A DNA stretch of 7,202 nt, taken from NCBI GenBank assembly GCA_030613225.1, contig JAUWMJ010000157.1, positions 1-7,202 on the forward strand, in the 5' to 3' direction. This DNA comes from Desulfobacterales bacterium (GTDB lineage: Bacteria > Desulfobacterota > Desulfobacteria > Desulfobacterales > JAUWMJ01). Both the position numbers and the translations under genes were made by a program. Under the pieces are notes generated by a model. That model saw only the letters and a program-made list of their open reading frames with translations, ran no database searches and had not been told where the DNA came from. Positions 1-6,415 of the stretch are shown here, piece after piece (within the stretch, counting starts at the first letter, position 1; each line of letters starts with the position of its first letter).

Positions 1-20
1 AATTGCAGAAGATATTGTAC

Positions 21-218
21 ATGGAGAAAAATCTGCTAAAGAAAACCAGGGAATCTCTCATGATGAGCAAGGCCGAACTTGCCAGAGAGGCAAAAATATC
101 TCCGATTACTATTGCGCGCATAGAAAACGGTTTGCCTTGCCGCATGGAAACAAAGCGAAAGATCATTTTGGCTTTAGGGTTTGATCTTTCGGAAAAAAAT
201 AAAATATTTAACGATTAA
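21..218 (+). CDS. small XRE-family helix-turn-helix protein
   Basis: A 65-residue protein that is almost entirely one lambda-repressor-like (XRE/HTH_3) DNA-binding domain. Residues 16-24 (SKAELAREA) form the first helix of the HTH, residues 27-37 (SPITIARIENG) look like the recognition helix, and 43-53 form a closing helix. The IARIENG stretch is typical of the family. There is no second domain for ligand binding or dimerisation. ATG at 21 was chosen because AGAAG at 7-11 lies 9 nt upstream. The frame stays open to the window edge, with a TTG at 3, so a longer N-terminus cannot be excluded. The gene ends 9 bp before pilM, and pilM's ribosome site overlaps its stop codon, so the two are probably co-transcribed. 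By inference it could regulate the pilus operon; the target is unknown. The domain call is firm and the role is open. Confidence 0.8.
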   Translation: MEKNLLKKTRESLMMSKAELAREAKISPITIARIENGLPCRMETKRKIILALGFDLSEKNKIFND

Positions 219-227
219 GAGCATCTC

Positions 228-1280
228 ATGGCATTTGGAAAAAAAGCATCACTGGTTGGCCTTGACATAGGCTCCAGGACAATCAAGGCCGCTGAAATTA
301 TTGAAACAAAAAAGGGTCAGGCCCTTAAAAAATTTGGGATGACTGATATTGCTCCCGGATTAATCGAAGAAGGCACGATAAACGACCCTGAAGATGTTGC
401 AGAATCCATCCGCCAACTTTTCAAGTCATACAGCATCAAAAAGCGCAATGTTGCCTTATCAATAGGGGGATATTCGGTAATTGTTAAAAAGATTAATGTT
501 CAGACCATGGCTGAAGAACAGTTACAGGAGAGCATCCATTTTGAAGCAGAACAATATATTCCTTTTGACATCAGCGATGTTAACCTTGATTTCCAGATAC
601 TGGGCCCGAACGAAAATAATCCGAACCAGATGAATGTTTTTCTTGTTGCAGCAAAAAAAGAGATGGTTAACGACTATGTCAATCTGGCCAACCTGGCCGG
701 CCTCAATCCCTGCATTGTTGATGTTGAAGCCTTTGCACTCCAGAATATCTTTGAAATTAATTATGACACAGAAGGTGAAAACATTGCTTTAATTGATATC
801 GGTGCAAGTAAGACATCATTAAATATTCTTAAAGGATCCTCGTCCGTATTTATGCGGGATGTTTCTTTGGGTTGCAGCCAAATAAACCAGAAGATAATTT
901 CACTTGTTAACTGTTCTTTCGAGGAAGCTGATGAGATTAAGCTCGGACACCAGCCCGACAGGATTTCCCAGGAAGAAATGAAAGGGATTACTTCAACAAT
1001 AGTTTCCGACTGGTGCACGGAAATACGACGCGCCCTTGATTTTTTCTATTCGACATATCCTGATGATCAGATTAAAAGAATCGTCCTCAGCGGAGGAGGA
1101 GGCAACATCGCAGAGTTTCGTGAACTTCTGGCTGCAGAGACGTCTGCCGCAGTTGAAACTATTAACCCTTTTGGAAAATTTTCAGTGGACGACAGTCTGG
1201 ATCCATTATTTATAAAAGAAATTGCACCCCAGGCAGCCATCAGCATGGGGCTTGCAATAAGAAAAGTTGATGACAAATGA
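228..1280 (+). CDS. pilM: type IV pilus assembly protein PilM (actin-like ATPase)
   Basis: Cytoplasmic actin/FtsA-like protein that binds nucleotide and the N-terminal peptide of PilN, forming the inner face of the T4P alignment complex. At 350 residues it has the usual family length. Visible motifs are the phosphate-1 loop at residues 11-20 (GLDIGSRTIK), the phosphate-2 strand-loop at 186-196 (IALIDIGASKT), VDVEAFALQN at 164-173, EIRRALDFF at 265-273, the adenosine-site glycine loop at 287-292 (LSGGGG), and the ending AAISMGLAIRK (336-346). There is no signal peptide or membrane segment, as expected. The ATG is preceded by AAGAG at 217-221 with 6 nt spacing. Its stop overlaps the pilN start (ATGA, 1277-1280), which points to coupled translation. 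The family assignment is secure. Confidence 0.97.
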   Translation: MAFGKKASLVGLDIGSRTIKAAEIIETKKGQALKKFGMTDIAPGLIEEGTINDPEDVAESIRQLFKSYSIKKRNVALSIGGYSVIVKKINVQTMAEEQLQESIHFEAEQYIPFDISDVNLDFQILGPNENNPNQMNVFLVAAKKEMVNDYVNLANLAGLNPCIVDVEAFALQNIFEINYDTEGENIALIDIGASKTSLNILKGSSSVFMRDVSLGCSQINQKIISLVNCSFEEADEIKLGHQPDRISQEEMKGITSTIVSDWCTEIRRALDFFYSTYPDDQIKRIVLSGGGGNIAEFRELLAAETSAAVETINPFGKFSVDDSLDPLFIKEIAPQAAISMGLAIRKVDDK

Positions 1281-1864
1281 TACGAATTAATCTGCTACCC
1301 TTTCGAGCAGCACGTAAAAAAGAGAACATACGTCGACAGGTATCGATTATTTTCCTTTCGCTTTTTCTTGTCGTAATTGTTCTCGTTTACTATCACATTA
1401 GCTTAGGCAGCAAGATTTCAAGCCTTAAAGCAAAGATAGAAACCACAAAGAAGGAAGTCGCTAAATATGATAAAATAAATAAGGAAATTGCGTCATTAAA
1501 AAAGAAGCTCGAAATCCTGAAGAAAAAAACGAGCGTTATTGAAAGTCTTGAGAAAAATCGTTTTGAGCCTGTCCGTCTTCTTGATACGATGAGCCTGAAG
1601 GTAATTGCCAAAAGGATGTGGTTTAAGAGCTTTAAATCCAGTGCTAAAACTGTTGAAATTGATGGAATTGCTCTGGACAATAAAACTGTCGCAGATTTTA
1701 TGACACGCCTTCAGGGATCCGGGCTTTTTAGTGCTGTGAAGCTGAAAACCATTAAAAAGACAAGAATAAAGAATTCTGACCTGAAAAGCTTTAAAATTTC
1801 CTGCACAAGGAAGGATATGACCAAACAAAAGAAAGAAAAACCTAAGAACTCTAAAAAGAAATGA
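1277..1864 (+). CDS. pilN: type IV pilus inner-membrane assembly protein PilN
   Basis: Bitopic inner-membrane protein that pairs with PilO. The short cytoplasmic N-terminus carries the conserved INLLP motif (residues 4-8), which in this family docks into PilM. A membrane segment spans about residues 22-39. A lysine-rich predicted coiled coil follows at about 45-92, then a small ferredoxin-like periplasmic domain at about 95-176. The 195-residue length is normal. The end is unusual: residues 182-195 contain eight lysines in 14 positions, a strongly basic tail that would lie in the periplasm. No strong Shine-Dalgarno is visible before the ATG, so translation probably depends on reinitiation at the ATGA overlap with pilM. 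It overlaps pilO in the same way at 1861-1864. Sequence conservation is low in this family, but motif, topology and order agree. Confidence 0.94.
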   Translation: MIRINLLPFRAARKKENIRRQVSIIFLSLFLVVIVLVYYHISLGSKISSLKAKIETTKKEVAKYDKINKEIASLKKKLEILKKKTSVIESLEKNRFEPVRLLDTMSLKVIAKRMWFKSFKSSAKTVEIDGIALDNKTVADFMTRLQGSGLFSAVKLKTIKKTRIKNSDLKSFKISCTRKDMTKQKKEKPKNSKKK

Positions 1865-2517
1865 AAAAGCCTGATATTGATTTAATAAAATCTTCCGAGC
1901 CTTTGTTTGAAAAGATCGAAAAATTATCCAAGGTTCAAAGAATACTTATATGCAGCGGAATTTTTCTGGTGCTTATAGGATCATTTGTCTATTTTTCTTA
2001 TTTTCCAAAGATAAAGACTATAGAAAACTTAAATAAAGAAATTCAGAAACTTGAAAAAAAACTTACCATAGCCAGAAAAAATGCAAAGGATCTTAAAACA
2101 TATCAAAATAAAATAAAAGAGGCGGAAAGTAAATTCAAAGAGGTTATGCTGTCTCTTCCTGAAAAGGAGGAGATACCCTCTCTCATATCAGCGATATCTG
2201 CATCCGGTCAGGAATCAGGACTTGAATTTTTACTTTTTCAGCCTAAGGGTGAAAAACGAAAAGATTTTTATGCTGAAATTCCTGTATCAATTCAAGTAAC
2301 AGGAAATTTCCACAACATTGTGCTTTTCTTTGACAAGGTTGCAAGGCTTTCCAGAATCGTGAACATACGAGACATAAAAATATCAGGAGCCAAAGGCAAA
2401 TCGAAAACTTCAGACAGCAGCAAACTGACCACTTCGTGTACGGCTGTTACATACAAATTTGTTGAACCTGTTTCTAAGAAGAAAAAACCTGGGAAAAGGG
2501 GAAGAAGAAAGAAATAG
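1861..2517 (+). CDS. pilO: type IV pilus inner-membrane assembly protein PilO
   Basis: Inner-membrane partner of PilN; the PilN/PilO dimer links PilM to PilP. A short cytoplasmic N-terminus leads to a membrane segment at about residues 28-47, then a predicted coiled coil at about 50-96. The periplasmic domain includes LPEKEEIPSLI (99-109) and the conserved block around VTGNFHNIVLFFDKVARLSR (146-165), typical of PilO. At 218 residues it is near normal length. The C-terminus is odd: 10 of the last 13 residues (206-218) are Lys or Arg, beyond the end of the expected ferredoxin-like fold. The start overlaps the pilN stop (ATGA), with no clear Shine-Dalgarno, so coupled translation is likely. A 131-bp gap follows, the only break in the gene cluster. 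Confidence 0.95.
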   Translation: MKKPDIDLIKSSEPLFEKIEKLSKVQRILICSGIFLVLIGSFVYFSYFPKIKTIENLNKEIQKLEKKLTIARKNAKDLKTYQNKIKEAESKFKEVMLSLPEKEEIPSLISAISASGQESGLEFLLFQPKGEKRKDFYAEIPVSIQVTGNFHNIVLFFDKVARLSRIVNIRDIKISGAKGKSKTSDSSKLTTSCTAVTYKFVEPVSKKKKPGKRGRRKK

Positions 2518-2529
2518 ATAATACGCAGG

Positions 2530-2620
2530 AAAAGTAAAGAAGGCACCCGTCTTCGCCTTCGGCTACGCCGAGGCAGGGAAAGGCACAGAGTCACAAAGGC
2601 GGAAGAAAAAAAGTAAAGAA
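2530..2620. repeat. 12-bp direct repeats flanking the GC-rich gap core
   Basis: AAAAGTAAAGAA occurs at 2530-2541 and again, identically, at 2609-2620, bracketing the GC-rich core. The arrangement resembles a target duplication or a pair of homology tracts around a small inserted element of about 67-79 bp. The repeat is low-complexity and purine-rich, so chance or slippage in an A/G-rich region is a real alternative. Confidence 0.45.
2555..2574 (+). repeat. hairpin in the pilO-pilP gap
   Basis: GCCTTCGGC (2555-2563) and GCCGAGGC (2567-2574) form eight base pairs with one bulged T and a TAC loop. No U-tract follows, so it is not a standard intrinsic terminator; it could be an mRNA processing or stabilising structure, or the core of a repeat element. 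The left arm has two other possible partners: GAAGGC at 2539-2544, and GCCGAAGG at 2627-2634. Confidence 0.6.
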
Positions 2621-2630
2621 TTCACTGCCG

Positions 2631-2635
2631 AAGGA
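2631..2635 (+). promoter_or_regulatory. candidate ribosome binding site for pilP
   Basis: AAGGA is the only Shine-Dalgarno-like sequence before pilP. It lies 13 nt before a TTG at 2649 and 28 nt before the ATG at 2664. It therefore favours the TTG if it is used at all, although the spacing is long. It overlaps GCCGAAGG (2627-2634), which can pair with CCTTCGGC at 2556-2563. Confidence 0.35.
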
Positions 2636-2663
2636 CGTAGTTTTAAAATTGAATAAAAATATC

Positions 2664-3563
2664 ATGTATAAACATTTTATTATAATTAGCAGCGCTGTCT
2701 TTTTTGTTTGTCTATCGGTTCTTTTTTCAGGATGTGACAGCCGGTCAGAGCTGCCTCGAAAACCTGAAATTGTCTATAAAAAGATAATTGCTAAATCGAA
2801 AGATGCCCCAGGAACTGCTAAAACACCACCCGGCAAAGTCACACCCGCGGTTTTAAAAAAACCGGATCTGGCAAAAAAGCCTAAGGCGGATATTTCAAGG
2901 ACGAGGGATGTTAAGATAAGTAAAAGACCTCCCGTGCTGCCATCAAAACCGAAAAAGATGGCTTTAGAGCCTAAATCGGACATTTCAAAGATAGAAATTG
3001 CAAAAAAAGGCAAAAAACCTGTCGACTTATCTGCCGGCAGTGAAAAGTTAACTGCAAAGAAAGATGCTTTAAAGCCTGAACCCGATACTTCAAAAATCGT
3101 AGAGGGCCTGCCAGACAAACCAGACAAACCAGACAAAACAGCAATTGCGGCAACAAAAGGGGCGGACGGGATAATAGCATCTGTTTCCATACCCGTTTCC
3201 ACACCCGGACCTTACATCGCCCGCGGGAAGATTGACCCTTTTGAGCCCTTGTTTAAAGAAACGCCTGTTTTCAGGAAAAAAAAGAAAAAGCGTATCCCGC
3301 GCACGCCACTTGAAAAGCTTTCTTTGGGCCAGCTGAAACTTGTTGCAATAATCCGTGCTCCAAGCGGTAACAAAGCGCTTGTAGAAGAAAGTTCAGGAAA
3401 AGGTTATATTATAAAAGCAGGTACATACATCGGGCTTAACTCGGGTAAAATAATAAAAATACAAAAAGACAATATTATTATTGAAGAAGAATTTCAAGAT
3501 ATTCAAGGCAATATAAAAGTCCGCCAAAGAGAATTGAAACTTCAAAAGCCTTCCGGAGAATAA
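2664..3563 (+). CDS. pilP: type IV pilus lipoprotein PilP, enlarged linker
   Basis: Inner-membrane lipoprotein that binds PilN/PilO and contacts the periplasmic domains of PilQ. From ATG 2664 it has 299 residues. A lipoprotein signal ends in LFSGC with the lipidated Cys at 24, followed by Asp 25; Asp at +2 retains lipoproteins in the inner membrane in enterobacteria, matching PilP's known place. Residues 30-180 are a Lys/Pro-rich linker with imperfect repeats. The conserved PilP domain fills about 184-290: ARGKIDPFEP (186-195), LEKLSLGQLKLVAIIRA (216-232) and GKGYIIKAGTYIGLNSGKI (245-263). Typical PilP is roughly 170-180 residues, so the excess is the linker. A TTG at 2649 would add five residues and has the only nearby Shine-Dalgarno (AAGGA, 2631-2635); the start is unsettled. 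An A8 run at 3276-3283 encodes part of a Lys cluster. Tandem stops TAA TAG end the frame. Confidence 0.92.
   Translation: MYKHFIIISSAVFFVCLSVLFSGCDSRSELPRKPEIVYKKIIAKSKDAPGTAKTPPGKVTPAVLKKPDLAKKPKADISRTRDVKISKRPPVLPSKPKKMALEPKSDISKIEIAKKGKKPVDLSAGSEKLTAKKDALKPEPDTSKIVEGLPDKPDKPDKTAIAATKGADGIIASVSIPVSTPGPYIARGKIDPFEPLFKETPVFRKKKKKRIPRTPLEKLSLGQLKLVAIIRAPSGNKALVEESSGKGYIIKAGTYIGLNSGKIIKIQKDNIIIEEEFQDIQGNIKVRQRELKLQKPSGE
3111..3137 (+). repeat. three tandem CCAGACAAA units in pilP
   Basis: Three exact 9-bp copies in frame encode Pro-Asp-Lys three times (residues 150-158 from the ATG 2664 start) in the PilP linker. Copy number could change by slippage without breaking the frame, altering linker length slightly. 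Confidence 0.9.
3555..3558 (+). promoter_or_regulatory. ribosome binding site of pilQ
   Basis: GGAG inside the last codons of pilP, 9 nt before the pilQ ATG at 3568. It fixes the pilQ start, which also gives a complete lipoprotein signal. Confidence 0.75.
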
Positions 3564-3567
3564 TAGC

Positions 3568-6369
3568 ATGATTCATTTAATCACACGATTTTTTAGAAAA
3601 GAAGCTTTAATTATCTTCCTTTTATCAGCAGCGATGATATTTGCAGGATGTGCTTCCAACAAGGCTGATGTTGAAAAATTAGATGACGTTGAAGTTTCCA
3701 TTGCACCCAATCTCATCACCGACATTATTACGGCTGAAGATTCAACATCATCTACTGTATTAGTCAAGGGAAACCGCTATTTAACCTATACTTCCATCAA
3801 GCAGGATATTCCGTTGGGTATTCTCTTTTATTTTCATGAGACAGACCTTGGTGAGTCTATACAACCCACATTTACACCGGAAAGTGATATTATTTCCTCA
3901 ATCGAAGCTTCTCAGCTGCCTGATCAGGAAGGCACCTCCAGAATCTTAATATCATTAAAAAGAGACATCCCTTATGAAGTGATTCCTGATGATACAGGTA
4001 TTAAAATATCATTTTTAAAGGCATCTGATTTAAAGGAGACCGGAATTTCAGCCGACCTGACAGAAGATAAAAAAGAGGCACTTGGGGCAATACAGGCAGC
4101 AAAGCTTGTTGATGCCGGCATTCCTGCCGCAACCCGTCTGAAATCGGTTTATGCATTAAAATATGAAGAAAATATAAAAGTCAATGTTAATGCAGATGGT
4201 GTGATAAAAAATTATAGATCTTTTACTATAAAGAGCCCTGCACGGATCGTTTTTGATATTTATAACATTAAAAGCCCATTTAAAAAACAAAAGACAGTCC
4301 CGGTAAACAGCAAGTGGGTAAGCCGGGTTCGACACTATGGATATCCCGACAAGGTGCGGGTTGTCCTGGATACAAAAAAGAAGTATCTTTCCGCTTTTTC
4401 AGCATATCCCGTCGAGACAGGCCTTGAGATTCATGTAGGCAAAGATGCAGGCGCACCGGCCACTGCAAGTGCTGAAAAGGTTTTTACACCTGAGAAGAAA
4501 GCTCTTGTGCCCGAAATAAAACCTGTTGCCGCTGCTAAAAAAATGAAACCGGCATCTGCATATACTAAACCGGCCTGGGTCAATCGTATAGATTTTCTTG
4601 GCAAAGAAACCGGAAAATCGACTGTAATAATAGGCACTACCCATCCCGTTAACTACGATCTTGTTGAAGTGGCGGATAAATTACTTCGTATCAAACTGTT
4701 TAATACAAAGCTTCCAAAATACCGCAGACGTCCGCTTATTACAACGCGTTTTGAAAGTGCAGTTGACAGGATAACTCCGTTCTTCAAGCCTGCTGTGAAG
4801 AACACCTCAATAGTTGCAATAGAGCTGCGAGAAAGGGTTCCCTACACTATTGAACAAAAAGAGGACCTTCTCTTAATCCACTTTGAGGCATCTTCAATTC
4901 CGCCTAAACCCTTTGAACAGGCAAACCTGCCGTCGTGGAAGAAGGTTTTCGCTCAGATGGATGTTGCAGCTCCGGAAAAAGAGCAGGACAAACTGGTAAA
5001 AACCGATGAAATAATTCCCATAGCTGAACAGAAAACAGATATTAAGAAAACGCTGCCCCTGAAGCAGGAAACAGCCTATGAAAAAGTTCTTCTCGATGAA
5101 AAAGATGCCGGGATTTATTATAGCAAGCCTTCCAGGCGATACACAGGGGAAAAGATAGCCCTCGATTTTTATGACACTGATATTAAAAACGTATTTCGTA
5201 TCCTAAAAGAGGTAAGCGGGCAAAATTTAGCCGTTGACAAGGATGTGACCGGAAAAGTTACATTATCCTTTGATAAACCTGTTCCGTGGGACCAGGTCCT
5301 CGATCTGGTCCTTAAGATGAATCAACTCGGCAGAATCTATGAAGGAGATATCATAAGAGTTGCTACTCTCAAAACCTTAGAAGGAGAAGAAAAGCAAAGA
5401 AAAGAAAAGCTGAAAGCAAAACAAGATGCGATGAACCAGGAAGATCTTATTACCACATTTTTACCTGTCAGTTATACATCCGCTGAGGAGTTGGCAAACA
5501 ATCATCTCAGGGAAAAGCCCGGCAAGGACAAAAGCAAATTTAATCCGAAACGCGGCACAGTCACCTATGATGAGCGCCTTAATATGATTATCATGACAGA
5601 TGTGCCTGAATCGATAAAACGGGCTAAAGCAATTATACAGAGACTGGATAGAGTTACCCCCCAGGTTCTTATCGAAGCAAGGGTCGTTGAAGTTTCCAGC
5701 AATTTTACAAATGAAATCGGTATCGACTGGACTGCTGATATAGGGCCATATGATTCCGGAAATCTTAGCGGCACCTCGGCAGGTGATGTTGCAATGAATT
5801 TTCCCACTGCGATTCTAAGTAGTCTGGGTTTTAGGTTTACCAAAACGAAAGGAACGCCGCTGGTGCTGGATGCAAAACTAAAGGCGATGGAAAGCATAGG
5901 AGAGGGAAAAATCATCTCTGCCCCTAAAATTTTAACAGTGGACGGCAAGGCAGCTAAAATAAAGCAAGGGTGGGAGTATCCTTATTTGGAAGAATCTTCT
6001 TCCGGTGGTACAACGGTAAAGTTTAAAGATATAGATCTGCTCCTTGAAGTCACGCCCATGGTAACCCCTGATGATCGTATTTTAATGCAAATACATATTA
6101 CCAAAAATGACGTTGGTGAATTAGTGGCAGCCGGCGTGCCATCAATTAATACGAATGAGGCCGAAACTGAACTTCTGGTCAACGACGGCGACACGATCGT
6201 AATCGGCGGTATTGTTAAAACAACTTCAAATGTCGGCTCGACAGGCTGGCCGGGATTAAAAAATATTCCCCTCCTTGGCTGGCTCTTCAAATCAGAAAAA
6301 ACAGTCAACAAAAACAACGAACTCCTTATCTTTATAACACCTACAATCGTTCGGCTTGAACAGCGCTGA
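3568..6369 (+). CDS. pilQ: type IV pilus secretin PilQ with three AMIN domains
   Basis: Forms the multimeric outer-membrane channel through which the pilus passes. It has 933 residues, at the long end for PilQ. In order: a lipoprotein-type signal (positive residues 7-11, hydrophobic 13-26, lipobox FAGC with Cys 28 and Ala at +2); three AMIN-like domains at about 43-150, 190-291 and 337-441, a family that binds peptidoglycan; a charged low-complexity linker at about 442-522; the STN/N0 domain at about 526-600; a Lys/Glu-rich joint; the N1 domain at about 627-697; and the secretin core at about 698-933. The core shows QVLIEARVVEVSSNF (699-713), GKIISAPKILTVDG (780-793) and the family signature VPSINTNEAETELLVNDGD (857-875), ending with NELLIFITPTIV (917-928). 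No frameshift is seen. A predicted lipidated Cys is notable because a pilotin-like gene lies next door. Confidence 0.97.
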   Translation: MIHLITRFFRKEALIIFLLSAAMIFAGCASNKADVEKLDDVEVSIAPNLITDIITAEDSTSSTVLVKGNRYLTYTSIKQDIPLGILFYFHETDLGESIQPTFTPESDIISSIEASQLPDQEGTSRILISLKRDIPYEVIPDDTGIKISFLKASDLKETGISADLTEDKKEALGAIQAAKLVDAGIPAATRLKSVYALKYEENIKVNVNADGVIKNYRSFTIKSPARIVFDIYNIKSPFKKQKTVPVNSKWVSRVRHYGYPDKVRVVLDTKKKYLSAFSAYPVETGLEIHVGKDAGAPATASAEKVFTPEKKALVPEIKPVAAAKKMKPASAYTKPAWVNRIDFLGKETGKSTVIIGTTHPVNYDLVEVADKLLRIKLFNTKLPKYRRRPLITTRFESAVDRITPFFKPAVKNTSIVAIELRERVPYTIEQKEDLLLIHFEASSIPPKPFEQANLPSWKKVFAQMDVAAPEKEQDKLVKTDEIIPIAEQKTDIKKTLPLKQETAYEKVLLDEKDAGIYYSKPSRRYTGEKIALDFYDTDIKNVFRILKEVSGQNLAVDKDVTGKVTLSFDKPVPWDQVLDLVLKMNQLGRIYEGDIIRVATLKTLEGEEKQRKEKLKAKQDAMNQEDLITTFLPVSYTSAEELANNHLREKPGKDKSKFNPKRGTVTYDERLNMIIMTDVPESIKRAKAIIQRLDRVTPQVLIEARVVEVSSNFTNEIGIDWTADIGPYDSGNLSGTSAGDVAMNFPTAILSSLGFRFTKTKGTPLVLDAKLKAMESIGEGKIISAPKILTVDGKAAKIKQGWEYPYLEESSSGGTTVKFKDIDLLLEVTPMVTPDDRILMQIHITKNDVGELVAAGVPSINTNEAETELLVNDGDTIVIGGIVKTTSNVGSTGWPGLKNIPLLGWLFKSEKTVNKNNELLIFITPTIVRLEQR

Positions 6370-6381
6370 TTGTAAATCTGC

Positions 6382-6415
6382 CTGACCCGCTTTTCTCATG
6401 GGAAAAGCGGGTCAG
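6382..6415. terminator. 14-bp hairpin between convergent genes, likely bidirectional terminator
   Basis: CTGACCCGCTTTTC (6382-6395) pairs perfectly with GAAAAGCGGGTCAG (6402-6415) around a 6-nt loop. It begins 12 bp after the pilQ stop, and its right arm contains the stop codon of the opposing TPR gene (6412-6414). Neither strand has a run of T directly after the stem (a T run on the + strand begins about 12 bp later), so an ideal intrinsic terminator is not present. Position and perfect symmetry still suggest that it ends or protects both transcripts. Confidence 0.7.

Larger units (their letters stand above)
2518..2648 (+). other. pilO-pilP intergenic gap with GC-rich structured core
   Basis: This is the only intergenic stretch over 50 bp in the window. 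Purine-rich, A-rich flanks enclose a GC-rich core: 38 of the 60 bases at 2541-2600 are G or C, well above the AT-leaning genes around it. The core contains a hairpin and a segment with GGCACAGAGTCACAAAGG (2582-2599), which resembles dispersed intergenic repeats I associate with deltaproteobacterial and other environmental genomes; this is from memory and unchecked. No convincing ORF lies here. A weak sigma-70-like pair, TTCACT (2621-2626) and TAAAAT (2644-2649) with 17-bp spacing, is present, but AT-rich sequence makes such matches common. Confidence 0.7.

Noticed and set aside
2530..2620. Gap block as a complete insertion sequence or MITE
   Set aside because: It is under 100 bp, has no clear terminal inverted repeats at the direct-repeat borders, and encodes no transposase. 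Only a repeat-element hypothesis is kept.
3111..3137. Tandem 9-bp units as a CRISPR or replication iteron array
   Set aside because: The units are in frame, too short and without spacers; they simply encode Pro-Asp-Lys repeats.
2774..3202. Long antisense open frame opposite pilP, with hydrophobic residues
   Set aside because: It is the complement of a Lys/Pro-rich coding stretch; it has no ribosome site and the sense frame has clear PilP motifs.
3276..3291. A8 run and A-AAA-AAG slippery heptamer in pilP as phase variation or programmed frameshift
   Set aside because: The run encodes lysines in an already basic stretch, no stem-loop or sensible alternative product follows, and similar A-runs are common in this AT-leaning, lysine-rich cluster.
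5289..5311. Inverted repeat GGACCAG/CTGGTCC in pilQ
   Set aside because: The 7-bp stem falls within the conserved N0 coding sequence (DQVLDLVL) and is likely incidental to repeated Asp-Leu-Val codons.
5565..5948. 127-codon antisense open frame inside pilQ
   Set aside because: It lies opposite the conserved N1 and secretin core, has no recognisable domain, and is best explained as a shadow of pilQ codon use.
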